Positions 6,420 through 14,352 of a stretch of DNA of 25,691 bases are shown piece by piece. The DNA is from SVTX01 sp045588675. GTDB lineage: Bacteria > Bacillota > Clostridia > Oscillospirales > CAG-272. Under the pieces are notes generated by a model, which saw nothing but the letters and a program-made list of their open reading frames with translations, searched no databases and was not told the origin of the DNA. The position numbers and the translations under genes were made by a program. Numbering within the stretch: the stretch's first letter is position 1; each line of letters starts with the position of its first letter. The DNA lies in contig JAZNER010000018.1 in assembly GCA_045588675.1 (NCBI GenBank), forward strand, positions 1 through 25,691, read 5' to 3'.

Positions 6420-7922
6420 TTAAAGTGAATATATACGGGAATATTTTTCTTCAAGATAATTTGTATAGTATTCGGGATTGAACTTTTCGCCGAGAGCATC
6501 TTCGAGCAATTGATTGGATTTTTTGGTGCATCCGTATTTCCAAATGTGCTCGCGGTTCCACTCGTTGATGGGGGCAAAATTGCCTTCTGCAAGGCATTTC
6601 TCAACATCAACGCTTTCCTTCATTTTGTGAAGCAGATGCGCACCGTAAGCACTGCCGAGCGCATATGATGGGAAGTAGCCTATACCTCCACCTGACCAGT
6701 GGCTGTCCTGCAAAACTCCTCTTGTATCGTCGGGGACATCGACGCCGAGATATTCCTTATAAAGCTTGTTCCACTCTTGAGGCAGGTCGCAAACCTGCAA
6801 TTCGTCGGACATAATTCGGCGTTCAAGCTCGTATCTTATCATTACGTGCAAGGAGTACGTAACCTCGTCGGCTTCAGTTCTGATGAGCGACGGAGTTACT
6901 AAATTTATTGCTTTGTAAACATCCTCGGCGGTGTATCCCTTCATTTGCTCAGGGAAGCATTCGCAAATTTTCGGGAATATGAATTTGACATATTCCTCGC
7001 TTCTGCAAAGCAGATTTTCATAGAAACGGCTCTGACTTTCGTGAATACCCATAGAAACTCCGCCGTCAAGGTTTGTGTAAGCCAAATCGTCTGACGAGTT
7101 CATATCGTAAAGCGCGTGACCGCCCTCGTGAATTACGCTGAACATTGAGGAAGCAAAATTTTGTCTGTCATAGTTCGTTGTAATTCTGACATCGTGATGA
7201 GAGCCTATGCTGGTCGTAAAGGGGTGCTCGGTCGTGCCAAGACCGCAACGAGCCATATCAATTCCCATAGCTTGCATAAGGGAAAGCGCAAATTTTTCCT
7301 GCGCGTGCTCGTCAAAGTCGCCCCAAAGACAAGAGTCGTCAATCTGCCTGGCACTTGAAATCCTTTTAATGAGAGGAACTATTTTTGACTTTAAGGTTGC
7401 AAAAAACTCGTCGCATTTTTCCATTGTCAAGCCGTCTTCGTATTTGTCAAGGCAGTAATTGTAGGGGTGCATCTCGGGAGCGCAGTATTTTGCAAATTTC
7501 TTCTGATATTCAAAAACCTCTTCAAGCACGGGGCAAAAGAGAGCGAAGTCGTTTGTTTCCTTTGCGGTGTGCCAAACATCATCAGCCTTCACCATAAGCT
7601 CCTGATAGGCGATGTATTCCTCCATAGGAATTTTTTTCATTTCTTCAATATCTTTATATGCAAGCTCAAGTGCACGGGTGTCTTTTTCGGATAACTCTAA
7701 CTTATTTTCATTCAAAAATTCAAGAAGTGAGATAGTTTCCTCGCTTGTTGACATTTTGTAGGTTTCCTCGCTCAGAATCGAGAGAGCGTGAGCGCGGTTT
7801 TGCGCCGTGCCCTTTGGAGCTGTTGTTGCTCCGTCGTAATAAATAAGCGACATAGCGTGTCCGTATGCGCTGAGCTTTGATTGCAGGTCGTAAAACTTTT
7901 TAATAGCCTCGCCGATATTCAT
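6420..7922 (-). CDS. M32-family metallocarboxypeptidase (Taq carboxypeptidase type)
   Basis: 500 residues, the usual size for peptidase family M32: cytoplasmic, metal-dependent enzymes that trim residues from the C-terminus of peptides. Visible motifs: HPF (233-235), DVRITT (244-249), the metal-binding HEGGH (265-269; two His plus the catalytic Glu), and HESQSRFYEN (third ligand Glu295). Further conserved segments are IRTEADEVTY and GYFPSYALGSA near the C-terminus. No signal peptide. ATG 7922 has GGAGG 8 bases upstream. The promoter is at 7952-7980. After the stop there is only a weak hairpin (7-bp TCAAAAT/ATTTTGA, overlapping the last bases), so read-through into asd is possible, although asd has its own promoter. 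Likely role: recycling of intracellular peptides. Confidence 0.92.
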   Translation of the reverse strand: MNIGEAIKKFYDLQSKLSAYGHAMSLIYYDGATTAPKGTAQNRAHALSILSEETYKMSTSEETISLLEFLNENKLELSEKDTRALELAYKDIEEMKKIPMEEYIAYQELMVKADDVWHTAKETNDFALFCPVLEEVFEYQKKFAKYCAPEMHPYNYCLDKYEDGLTMEKCDEFFATLKSKIVPLIKRISSARQIDDSCLWGDFDEHAQEKFALSLMQAMGIDMARCGLGTTEHPFTTSIGSHHDVRITTNYDRQNFASSMFSVIHEGGHALYDMNSSDDLAYTNLDGGVSMGIHESQSRFYENLLCRSEEYVKFIFPKICECFPEQMKGYTAEDVYKAINLVTPSLIRTEADEVTYSLHVMIRYELERRIMSDELQVCDLPQEWNKLYKEYLGVDVPDDTRGVLQDSHWSGGGIGYFPSYALGSAYGAHLLHKMKESVDVEKCLAEGNFAPINEWNREHIWKYGCTKKSNQLLEDALGEKFNPEYYTNYLEEKYSRIYSL

Positions 7923-7951
7923 TTTTTTATCCTCCGATATTTATTTATATA

Positions 7952-7980
7952 ATTATATCACGAAAGCTTTTGTTTGTAAA
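7952..7980 (-). promoter_or_regulatory. Promoter of the M32 carboxypeptidase gene
   Basis: Minus strand: TTTACA at 7980-7975, 17-base spacer, TATAAT at 7957-7952, with TGA just before the -10 (extended -10). Confidence 0.75.
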
Positions 7981-8131
7981 GACAATTTTTATTAATTGCG
8001 GGCATTCACAATACTTTATATTTAATTTGTGTTTATTTCCGAAAACGGAATTATATTTTTACTAATCAAAAATAAAACAGAATATTTTTATTTAAATTTC
8101 CAAAAAAGGAAAAATATTTTTATAAAACCTA

Positions 8132-8160
8132 TTGACAAATACTTTTTTTGGGTGTATAAT
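8132..8160 (+). promoter_or_regulatory. recA promoter
   Basis: Perfect consensus: TTGACA (8132-8137), 17-base spacer, TATAAT (8155-8160). I find no GAAC-N4-GTTC type LexA box near it. The rest of the 307-base gap (7923-8229) is A/T-rich, with two small palindromes: TTCCG-AAAA-CGGAA at 8037-8050 and TTTCC-A6-GGAAA near 8095-8110. Confidence 0.85.
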
Positions 8161-8229
8161 TAGCTTGTAAGTCACATAAAGAGAATGTTGACGGTATTTT
8201 TTTAGTATAATTTGCGAGGAGATTTCATT

Positions 8230-9345
8230 ATGGCAGCATCTAAAAAGGCACTTCCAAGGGTTACGGAGCTTCACGATAAAGAGGATAAAAAGCGCGCGCT
8301 CAGCACCGCTATGGCTCAGATTGAGAGAGAATTTGGTGCGGGAGCTATTATGAAGCTTGGAGAGAACGCACATATGGAGGTTCAAGCAGTGTCAACAGGC
8401 TCGCTGACTCTTGATATGGCACTTGGAATCGGCGGTGTGCCAAGAGGACGTATAATTGAAATTTTTGGTCCTGAATCATCGGGTAAAACAACAGTTGCAT
8501 TACATATTATAGCAGAGGTTCAGAAGCTTGGCGGAGAAGCGGCGTTTATTGACGCCGAGCACGCGCTTGACCCCGTTTATGCAAAGGCCCTTGGAGTTGA
8601 TATTTCCAATTTGCTCGTTTCACAGCCCGATTGCGGCGAGGACGCGCTTTCAATTACCGAGTCGCTTGTGCGCTCGGGAGCGATTGACGTAATTGTAGTT
8701 GACTCGGTAGCGGCTCTTGTTCCAAAGGTTGAAATTGACGGTGATATGGGTCAGTCAAACGTCGGCGTTCAGGCAAGGCTTATGTCGCAGGCTATGCGTA
8801 AGCTGGCGGCGGTTATTTCAAAGAGCAACTGTGTAGTTGTGTTTATCAACCAGCTTCGCGAAAAGGTTGGCGTTATTTACGGCAATCCCGAAACAACAAC
8901 AGGCGGCCGCGCGCTTAAATTCTATGCATCTGTCAGAATAGATATAAGAAAAACCGAGCAGCTGAAGAATGGCACAGATATCTACGGTAACCGAGTAAAG
9001 TGTAAGATAGTTAAAAATAAGGTGGCTCCTCCTTTCCGCGTTGCCGAGTTTGATATTCTTTACGGCAAGGGCATTTCCCGCGTCGGCGAGGTGCTTGACT
9101 TTGCTATTATGCTTGAGGTAATCAAGAAAAGTGGCTCTTGGTTCTCGTATAACGGAGAACGACTTGCTCAGGGTAAGGATAATGTAAAGAAAATTCTTGA
9201 GGACAATCCCGAATTCTGTGCTGAAATTGAAGCAAAGATAAGAGAACTCAGCGACAAGGGCGGAGTTATCAACGAGGAAGAATTTGAGCTTGACGGCGGT
9301 GATGAGGACGATTTTGACATTCGTCTTATGGAGGATGAAGAGTAA
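8230..9345 (+). CDS. recA: Recombinase RecA
   Basis: 371-residue RecA, the DNA-dependent ATPase that forms filaments on single-stranded DNA for homologous recombination and stimulates LexA self-cleavage. Walker A GPESSGKT (80-87), Walker B VIVVDS (about 154-159), the L1 region with MGQSNVGVQARLMSQAMRK, the L2 loop with NPETTTGGRALKFYAS (219-234), and the C-terminal acidic tail (ELDGGDEDDFDIRLMEDEE). A TTG further upstream in frame (8212) precedes the ribosome binding site; GAGGAG followed by an 8-base gap points to ATG 8230. recX follows after 5 bases, so the two are co-transcribed and probably translationally coupled. Confidence 0.98.
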   Translation: MAASKKALPRVTELHDKEDKKRALSTAMAQIEREFGAGAIMKLGENAHMEVQAVSTGSLTLDMALGIGGVPRGRIIEIFGPESSGKTTVALHIIAEVQKLGGEAAFIDAEHALDPVYAKALGVDISNLLVSQPDCGEDALSITESLVRSGAIDVIVVDSVAALVPKVEIDGDMGQSNVGVQARLMSQAMRKLAAVISKSNCVVVFINQLREKVGVIYGNPETTTGGRALKFYASVRIDIRKTEQLKNGTDIYGNRVKCKIVKNKVAPPFRVAEFDILYGKGISRVGEVLDFAIMLEVIKKSGSWFSYNGERLAQGKDNVKKILEDNPEFCAEIEAKIRELSDKGGVINEEEFELDGGDEDDFDIRLMEDEE

Positions 9346-9350
9346 TCGCT

Positions 9351-9998
9351 ATGGATGAAAGGATTGAAATTTTATCAATTTCTCATTCTCAAAGCGGTAA
9401 GCTTACAGTTGAAGTCTTAGTCAAAAATATGTCGGGAAGTGAGAGGGTTGAGTTTTCCTTGCTTCCAAAGCACTCAAAAGCTCTTGAACTTTCGGCGGGA
9501 AAGATCAGCAGAGAGCTGCTTTGCGACATAGAGTATTATTCGGAGGTCGCCCGTGCATATAATTCTGCATATTCGTCATTTGCTTACAGCCCAAGCTCGC
9601 TTCGGGCATTGAAGCAAAAGCTTTATCAAAAGGGCTTTCCGAGAGATGTATGCAACGAGGCAATTGAGCTTGTTGAGAGCGACGGATATGTGCGCGAGGG
9701 CGAAATTGCTACTCGCCGAGCCCAGATTTTTGTAGAAAAAATGTGGGGAAGAGGAAGGATTATTGCTAAGCTTCGGGAGGAAGGCTTTGTGAGCTCGGCA
9801 ATTGAGGAAGCAGATGCCTATATTTCAAATGTTGATTTCGAGGAAAATTGCAGTATCGTAATCAAAAAGAAATACGGAGCTATTCCCGAGGATATACACG
9901 AAAGAGAAAAAATGTATGCTTATCTTTCGCGTCAGGGATATTTGACGGCAGACATTCACAAGGCGGTCAGACTTTTGGTGAGTGAGAAGCAAGCCTGA
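9351..9998 (+). CDS. recX: Regulatory protein RecX
   Basis: 215 residues, RecX family: a small helical protein that binds the RecA filament and modulates its activity. The N-terminal ~70 residues form a beta-rich extension; from about residue 80 (SPSSLRALKQKLYQKGF) the three-helix RecX repeats begin, with the typical L-x-x-K-G-x and R-G-x-x-x-I-x-x-x-L-x-x-x-G-(F) patterns (GRGRIIAKLREEGF, LSRQGY). The ATG follows the recA stop by 5 bases, with a ribosome binding site inside the end of recA, which indicates coupling. The next gene is convergent, with a strong shared terminator. Confidence 0.9.
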   Translation: MDERIEILSISHSQSGKLTVEVLVKNMSGSERVEFSLLPKHSKALELSAGKISRELLCDIEYYSEVARAYNSAYSSFAYSPSSLRALKQKLYQKGFPRDVCNEAIELVESDGYVREGEIATRRAQIFVEKMWGRGRIIAKLREEGFVSSAIEEADAYISNVDFEENCSIVIKKKYGAIPEDIHEREKMYAYLSRQGYLTADIHKAVRLLVSEKQA

Positions 9999-10009
9999 AA
10001 TATATTTTA

Positions 10010-10038
10010 AAAACATTATAGCTGAAAACATTATAGCT
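10010..10038 (+). repeat. Short tandem duplication after recX
   Basis: AAAACATTATAGCT occurs twice (10010-10023 and 10025-10038), separated by one base. It looks like a 15-base tandem duplication in the 3' UTR, without evident function. Confidence 0.6.
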
Positions 10039-10043
10039 AAAAT

Positions 10044-10080
10044 CAAAAAACAGAGCCTATAAAAGCATAGGCTCTGTTTT
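10044..10080. terminator. Bidirectional terminator between recX and the hydrolase gene
   Basis: CAGAGCCTAT (10051-10060) and ATAGGCTCTG (10067-10076) form a 10-bp stem with a 6-base loop, flanked by A6 and T4. It works on paper for both convergent transcripts. Confidence 0.9.
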
Positions 10081-10100
10081 ACTTTTAAGTGTTATCAGCT

Positions 10101-10916
10101 TTAAAAATTCGGGAACTTGTCTATCCAATTCAGAGCAAGAGAAAACCAACCTTCACAATATGGGTTCAAATGTGAAGGGTTTTTGACCCAAGTTTCCTTG
10201 TTACATAAAGAAAGTCCGTGATTTCCGTTCGGGAAGATGTGTAGCTCAAACGGAATTTTGTGTTCTGCAAGCTTATTTGCGTAAAGCAGGGAATTGCCGA
10301 CAGGTACGGCATTGTCGTTTGCGGTGTGCCATATGAATGACGGAGCGGTTTTTTCGTTGACATACTCTTCAACTGAAAAAATGTTTGCGCTTTCGTCGTC
10401 AACCATACCGTTCAGACGAAGCATAGAAAGCTTGTGACGGCAGGGCTTATTTGTTATTACGGGGTAGCATAGGATAGATGCGGTTGGTCGGCAAAGCTCT
10501 CCGCAATTGCCGACAGCGTCCTGAACCTGTGGAATATGCCACATAGCCGAGGCGGCCGCCGAAACATAGCCGCCCGCTGAAAATCCCGTTATGAAAAGGA
10601 ATTCGGGGTTGACATAGAGCTCGTCAGCGTGTTCTCTGATGTATTTGATTGCAAGGCAAGCCTCAATAAGAGGCGCAAAGCTTACAGCATTTTCATTTAA
10701 CGAGTAGTTCAGAATAAAAACATTCAGTCCTTCGGCAAAATATTTGAGCGCAACGGGCTCTGCTTCTCTTTCTGACAAAAATGCAAATCCGCCGCCGGGG
10801 CATACGATAATTGCTCGGCGCTTGTCAATTTTGAGCTCTTCAGAGGGAGAATGAATATATGCTATCATATTGGCATCGGGATATTTGTCTGTAAATTTGA
10901 TTGTTTGATGTATCAT
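10101..10916 (-). CDS. Alpha/beta-hydrolase, carbohydrate-esterase-like
   Basis: 271-residue cytoplasmic alpha/beta hydrolase of the BD-FAE/acetyl-esterase type. Oxyanion-hole segment CPGGGFAFLSEREAEP (an HGGGF-like motif with Pro in place of His), nucleophile elbow GFSAGGYVSA, acid in HTANDNAVP, and catalytic His in PNGNHGL. The C-terminal WIDKF helix is typical of xylan/acetyl esterases that remove acetyl groups from sugars. No signal peptide, so it would act on imported oligosaccharides; the substrate is inference. A TTG in frame upstream (10931) precedes the ribosome binding site (GAGAGGAA); ATG 10916 is the preferred start. Monocistronic, promoter at 10947-10975. Confidence 0.85.
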   Translation of the reverse strand: MIHQTIKFTDKYPDANMIAYIHSPSEELKIDKRRAIIVCPGGGFAFLSEREAEPVALKYFAEGLNVFILNYSLNENAVSFAPLIEACLAIKYIREHADELYVNPEFLFITGFSAGGYVSAAASAMWHIPQVQDAVGNCGELCRPTASILCYPVITNKPCRHKLSMLRLNGMVDDESANIFSVEEYVNEKTAPSFIWHTANDNAVPVGNSLLYANKLAEHKIPFELHIFPNGNHGLSLCNKETWVKNPSHLNPYCEGWFSLALNWIDKFPNF

Positions 10917-10946
10917 ATTTGTTCCTCTCAATCTATTTATATAATA

Positions 10947-10975
10947 ATTCTATCACAATTGCACAGCTTTTTCAA
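10947..10975 (-). promoter_or_regulatory. Promoter of the alpha/beta-hydrolase gene
   Basis: Minus strand: TTGAAA at 10975-10970, 17-base spacer, TAGAAT at 10952-10947, preceded by TGA (extended -10). Confidence 0.65.
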
Positions 10976-11030
10976 TACAATTATCGTCGTTATTCTGCAT
11001 AAATTTGCCATTTTTCTTTTGTTTAATGTG

Positions 11031-11036
11031 TATAAT
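11031..11036 (+). promoter_or_regulatory. Possible -10 element for the DAHP synthase operon
   Basis: TATAAT at 11031-11036 without a convincing -35 at 17 bases; TTGCCA at 11005-11010 is 20 bases away. It would leave a leader of about 145 bases rich in A/T. I see no T-box, tandem aromatic codons or terminator in that leader. Confidence 0.35.
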
Positions 11037-11183
11037 TTATGAATGTTTGCGTAAAAATTATAAAACCGGTTTCTGATTAATAATAAGTTCATATATAGGT
11101 GATAAAATAATTAAGTTGATTAATAAATTTTTACCAATAATGCATATATTTTAATGTTTGTGCATAAGTAAGAAAGGACTGCT

Positions 11184-12206
11184 ATGGAGTTTATAAGGAA
11201 GCTTCCTATTCCAAAGGAAATAAGAGAAAAATATCCTTTAAGCGAAGAATGCAAAAAGAAGAAAAGTGAATTTGATGCAAGTGTTGCAGATATTTTCACA
11301 GGCAAATCGAATAAAAAGCTGCTCATTATAGGTCCGTGCTCGGCAGATAATGAGGATTCGGTAATGGATTATGTAACACGCCTTAAGCGTGTGAGTGAAG
11401 CGGTTGCCGATAAGATTGTAATTATACCGCGTATATATACAAACAAGCCGAGAACTACGGGGGACGGATATAAGGGAATGCTTCACCAGCCCGACCCAAG
11501 TAAAGACACGGATATGCTTACGGGTATAATAGCTATCAGACACTTGCATAAAAGGGTAATTGAAGAGGCGGGTATGTTTACGGCGGATGAAATGCTCTAT
11601 CCTGAGAACTACCAATATCTTCACGATTTGCTCTCTTATATTGCAATCGGCGCGCGCTCTGTTGAAAATCAACAGCACAGACTTGTTTCGAGCGGAATAA
11701 AAATTCCCGTGGGTATGAAGAACCCAACGGGCGGAGATATATCGGTTATGCTCAATTCTGTAATGGCGGCACAGCATCAGCACAGATTTTTATATCGCGG
11801 CTGGGAGGTTCAGTCGGCGGGAAACCCTTTAGCGCATACAATTCTGAGAGGATATGTAAACAAGCACGGCGAATCGATCCCAAATTATCACTACGAGGAT
11901 ATTGAGCATTTGTGTGTTGAGTATAGCAAGAGAGGACTTGAAAATCCTGCATTGATAGTTGACTGCAATCACGCAAATTCGGGCAAAAAACACCGTGAGC
12001 AGATAAGAATTGCAAAGGAGGTTTTGCACTCCTGCTCGCTGAATTCCGAAATTTCAAAAATATTCAAGGGCTTTATGATTGAAAGCTATATTGAAGAGGG
12101 AAGCCAGAAAATCGGAGAGGGAATTTACGGCAAGTCAATTACCGACCCCTGTCTTGGATGGTCGGATACTGAAAGGTTTATTTATTATATGGCAGAAAAA
12201 ATTTAA
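11184..12206 (+). CDS. 3-deoxy-7-phosphoheptulonate (DAHP) synthase
   Basis: 340 residues, class I AroF/AroG/AroH-type DAHP synthase: condenses phosphoenolpyruvate and erythrose-4-phosphate, the first step of the shikimate pathway to aromatic amino acids. Visible signatures: GPCSADNEDSV (50-60), KPRTTGDGYKG, PVGMKNPTGGD, and the metal-binding His in IVDCNHANSGKKH. The N-terminal ~45 residues form the extension that carries the inhibitor site in AroFGH enzymes, so feedback control by an aromatic amino acid is likely, but which one cannot be read. ATG 11184 follows AGAAAGGA at about 6 bases. The acyltransferase gene follows after 21 bases, probably in the same transcript. No other shikimate gene is near. 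Confidence 0.93.
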   Translation: MEFIRKLPIPKEIREKYPLSEECKKKKSEFDASVADIFTGKSNKKLLIIGPCSADNEDSVMDYVTRLKRVSEAVADKIVIIPRIYTNKPRTTGDGYKGMLHQPDPSKDTDMLTGIIAIRHLHKRVIEEAGMFTADEMLYPENYQYLHDLLSYIAIGARSVENQQHRLVSSGIKIPVGMKNPTGGDISVMLNSVMAAQHQHRFLYRGWEVQSAGNPLAHTILRGYVNKHGESIPNYHYEDIEHLCVEYSKRGLENPALIVDCNHANSGKKHREQIRIAKEVLHSCSLNSEISKIFKGFMIESYIEEGSQKIGEGIYGKSITDPCLGWSDTERFIYYMAEKI

Positions 12207-12227
12207 ATTAAATAATCGGAGGAATAA

Positions 12228-12941
12228 ATGATTAGATTGTATTATGTTATTACAATCAGCTTTTTCGCAATTATTTATTTTGTTCCGAAGATGGCACATT
12301 ATGCCTCGCATCCTGACCTATATTCCGAGGAAGACTGTTACAGCTTGGCGCAGAATGTTATGTCCCGAGTGAAAAAATCAGCCAAGATAACAACAGAATA
12401 CTACGGAACTGAGAACTTACCCCCGAGCGGTGGATATATTATGTATTCCAACCATCAGGGGAAATATGACGCCATTGGTATTTTATCGGGTCATAGTCGT
12501 CCTTGCTCGGTTCTGATGGATAATAAGCGTTCAAAGCTGTTCATTGTCAAACAATTTGTTGATTTACTGCACGGACAGAGAATTGACAAAGAAAGCCCTC
12601 GTCAGCAAATAAAGGCATTGCGCGAAATGGCAAAAGAGGTAGAAGAGGGTAGGGTTTATCTTGTTTTTCCAGAAGGAATGTACAGAAAAGACCAGGGAAA
12701 TACGCTCAATGAGTTTAAGCACGGATGCTTTTTAAGCGCACAGCGCGCCAAGTGTCCTATCGTGCCTGTCACAATCATTGATTCATATAAGCCCTTTGGC
12801 ATTAATTCATTGAAGCCCGTTACGACCAAGGTAGTATTCTTAGAGCCTATTGAATATGAGGAATATTCACCTATGAAGGCTTGTGAGCTTTCAGCTATGG
12901 TTCAGGCAAAAATTGAAAATGAGCTTGTAAAATGGACATAG
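12228..12941 (+). CDS. 1-acyl-sn-glycerol-3-phosphate acyltransferase (PlsC family)
   Basis: 237 residues, LPLAT/PlsC family: moves an acyl group onto lysophosphatidic acid to make phosphatidic acid at the membrane. The catalytic N-H-x4-D is at 75-81 (NHQGKYD), and the second motif is FPEGMYRKD (147-155); PIVPVTI lies near the C-terminus. One N-terminal hydrophobic segment (about 5-23) suggests membrane anchoring. The start is ATG 12228 with GGAGG about 6 bases upstream. It is 21 bases after the DAHP synthase stop, in one probable transcript, although the functions are unrelated. A strong terminator follows. Confidence 0.88.
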   Translation: MIRLYYVITISFFAIIYFVPKMAHYASHPDLYSEEDCYSLAQNVMSRVKKSAKITTEYYGTENLPPSGGYIMYSNHQGKYDAIGILSGHSRPCSVLMDNKRSKLFIVKQFVDLLHGQRIDKESPRQQIKALREMAKEVEEGRVYLVFPEGMYRKDQGNTLNEFKHGCFLSAQRAKCPIVPVTIIDSYKPFGINSLKPVTTKVVFLEPIEYEEYSPMKACELSAMVQAKIENELVKWT

Positions 12942-12948
12942 CAATAAG

Positions 12949-12980
12949 AACACCGCGGAAAACCGCGGTGTTTATTTTTT
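12949..12980. terminator. Terminator between plsC-like gene and small membrane protein
   Basis: AACACCGCGG (12949-12958), AAAA loop, CCGCGGTGTT (12963-12972), then TATTTTTT on the plus strand. On the minus strand the T run is poor, so it mainly serves the plus-strand operon. Confidence 0.88.
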
Positions 12981-12984
12981 AAGT

Positions 12985-13209
12985 TTATTTTTCTTGATTT
13001 TCTTCAAAATCCACCGTGCAGTCACATTCGTCCTGCTCAAAGTCGTCATCGATAGGCGAATATATAAGCTTTGACATAGCCCTTTTTTTGATAATTGATA
13101 ATGTAACCAAAGCAATTGCCTCAGCGGCGAGTGTTGCCAGAACAGTTAAGACAATGACCTTGCCGTATTTAGCTTTCTTTTGCGGTTTAATGAATTTTGC
13201 ACTAAACAT
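12985..13209 (-). CDS. Small single-pass membrane protein, unknown function
   Basis: 74 residues: a basic N-terminus (KPQKKAKYGK), one transmembrane helix (about 19-41, VIVLTVLATLAAEAIALV...), a short basic stretch (KKRAMSK), then an acidic tail with two cysteines (DECDCTVDFEENQEK). The charge pattern gives no firm topology. I recognise no family. The gene looks real because it has a perfect TTGACA-17-TATAAT promoter at 13265-13293 and a full GGAGGT ribosome binding site 8 bases from ATG 13209. An in-frame GTG at 13218 lies inside that ribosome binding site and is rejected as start. Monocistronic, convergent with the plsC-like gene and divergent from prmC. Confidence 0.7.
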   Translation of the reverse strand: MFSAKFIKPQKKAKYGKVIVLTVLATLAAEAIALVTLSIIKKRAMSKLIYSPIDDDFEQDECDCTVDFEENQEK

Positions 13210-13264
13210 AAGTGTCACCTCCGTTATGAATATTTGTTAGAGATAAAACCATTCCGTCAATTAT

Positions 13265-13293
13265 ATTATAGCAATTTTTGCCAAGCTTGTCAA
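13265..13293 (-). promoter_or_regulatory. Consensus promoter of the small membrane protein gene
   Basis: Minus strand: TTGACA at 13293-13288, 17-base spacer, TATAAT at 13270-13265. A perfect match on both hexamers, implying strong expression. Confidence 0.85.
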
Positions 13294-13340
13294 TGTTTTT
13301 TCACATTGAGCCTTTATTTTGCGAATTTTTGAAAAAAGTC

Positions 13341-13369
13341 TTTCCAAAATTGCAGTTTTCTGATATAAT
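13341..13369 (+). promoter_or_regulatory. prmC promoter
   Basis: TTTCCA (13341-13346), 17-base spacer, TATAAT (13364-13369) with TGA before it (extended -10). Confidence 0.6.
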
Positions 13370-13400
13370 AATACTGTAATTATTATGCTTGGAGGCGCTT

Positions 13401-14201
13401 ATGACCTATAGTGAAGCCTGTAAACGCTTGGCGGATTGCGGAATTGAGAATTACAAAAACGAGGCAAGGATTTTAATAGAAGAATTGTGCGGAGAATTTT
13501 CGGAAGCTTGTGAATATAATTCGCCAAAGCTTATTTCGGCTATTGAGAAAAGGTGCGAGCATTATCCCCTGCAATATATAATAGGGAAATGGTGGTTTTG
13601 CAGGTGCACTCTTGAAGTCAATGAAAACTGTCTTATCCCAAGACCTGATACCGAGCTTATAGTTGAGCTTGCGCAAAAGCTCTTACCTAAAAACGCCAAA
13701 TTTGCCGATTTGTGTACGGGGAGCGGTTGCATAGCGATTGCTATTCTTGATTTAAGAGAAGATACCAAAGCGGATGCTTATGATTTGTATCCTAAAACGC
13801 TTGCCATAGCCCAAAGGAATGCTGAGAGTAACAATGTCAGCGAGCGCTTTTCCGCAAATCTTGGAGATGTGTTGTCGGACGGGCTTTTGGGCAATCAGGT
13901 TTATAGCGCTATCATTTCAAACCCGCCGTATATCAGAAGTGATGTGATTGACGGCTTGTCGGACGAGGTGCATAACGAGCCTCGCGTGGCACTTGACGGC
14001 GGAGATGACGGATTGATTTTTTATCGCGCTATTATAGACAATTTTGAAAAGAATTTGGATAACGACGGATTTTTCCTGTTTGAAATAGGCTTTGACCAGG
14101 CAAAAGAGCTTGAAGGGCTTGCCGAGGAGCGAGGATTTTCCTGCAAGTGCTACCGTGACCTTGCCGGAAAAGACAGAGCGGTCGTTCTGAAAAGAAAATA
14201 A
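13401..14201 (+). CDS. prmC: Release-factor glutamine N5-methyltransferase PrmC (HemK)
   Basis: 266 residues. PrmC methylates the Gln of the GGQ motif in peptide-chain release factors, using S-adenosylmethionine. N-terminal helical domain (about 1-75), then LIPRPDTELIVE (78-89), the SAM-binding FADLCTGSGCIAIAI (101-115), and the substrate-binding NPPY (174-177). An upstream in-frame TTG (13389) lies before the ribosome binding site; GGAGG at 5 bases supports ATG 13401. In many Firmicutes prmC sits next to prfA; here it stands alone with its own promoter. Confidence 0.92.
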   Translation: MTYSEACKRLADCGIENYKNEARILIEELCGEFSEACEYNSPKLISAIEKRCEHYPLQYIIGKWWFCRCTLEVNENCLIPRPDTELIVELAQKLLPKNAKFADLCTGSGCIAIAILDLREDTKADAYDLYPKTLAIAQRNAESNNVSERFSANLGDVLSDGLLGNQVYSAIISNPPYIRSDVIDGLSDEVHNEPRVALDGGDDGLIFYRAIIDNFEKNLDNDGFFLFEIGFDQAKELEGLAEERGFSCKCYRDLAGKDRAVVLKRK

Positions 14202-14205
14202 ATGC

Positions 14206-14239
14206 TTTTTTAATTTTTTCCATTGAAAAAATTAAAAAA
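14206..14239 (+). repeat. A/T-only hairpin after prmC
   Basis: TTTTTTAATTTTTTC (14206-14220) and GAAAAAATTAAAAAA (14225-14239) are exact reverse complements over 15 bases with a CATT loop. It lies 5 bases after the prmC stop. There is no T run after it, so it is not a standard intrinsic terminator, although it could slow or end transcription or protect the 3' end. Confidence 0.6.
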
Positions 14240-14273
14240 CAAGGGAAAATTATCTTTATTTGCTTTAAAACGA

Positions 14274-14302
14274 TTGACAAAGCCTTGCTTTTATAATATA
14301 AT
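14274..14302 (+). promoter_or_regulatory. Consensus promoter of the large glycosidase-like gene
   Basis: TTGACA (14274-14279), 17-base spacer, TATAAT (14297-14302). A second TATAAT five bases earlier has a wrong spacing. Confidence 0.85.
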
Positions 14303-14352
14303 TAAAATACCTTTGAGGGATAAAAATTTTGATTCAAATCAAGGAGAAGGAT

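Noticed and set aside
11037..11183. T-box or aromatic-amino-acid leader peptide before DAHP synthase
   Set aside because: No T-box sequence (such as the TGGNACCGCG segment), no run of Trp/Phe/Tyr codons and no terminator in the leader.
11238..11783. 181-codon minus-strand reading frame
   Set aside because: Antisense to the DAHP synthase catalytic region.
14206..14239. Classical intrinsic terminator after prmC
   Set aside because: The stem is almost all A/T and is followed by CAAGGG, not a T run; kept only as a hairpin.
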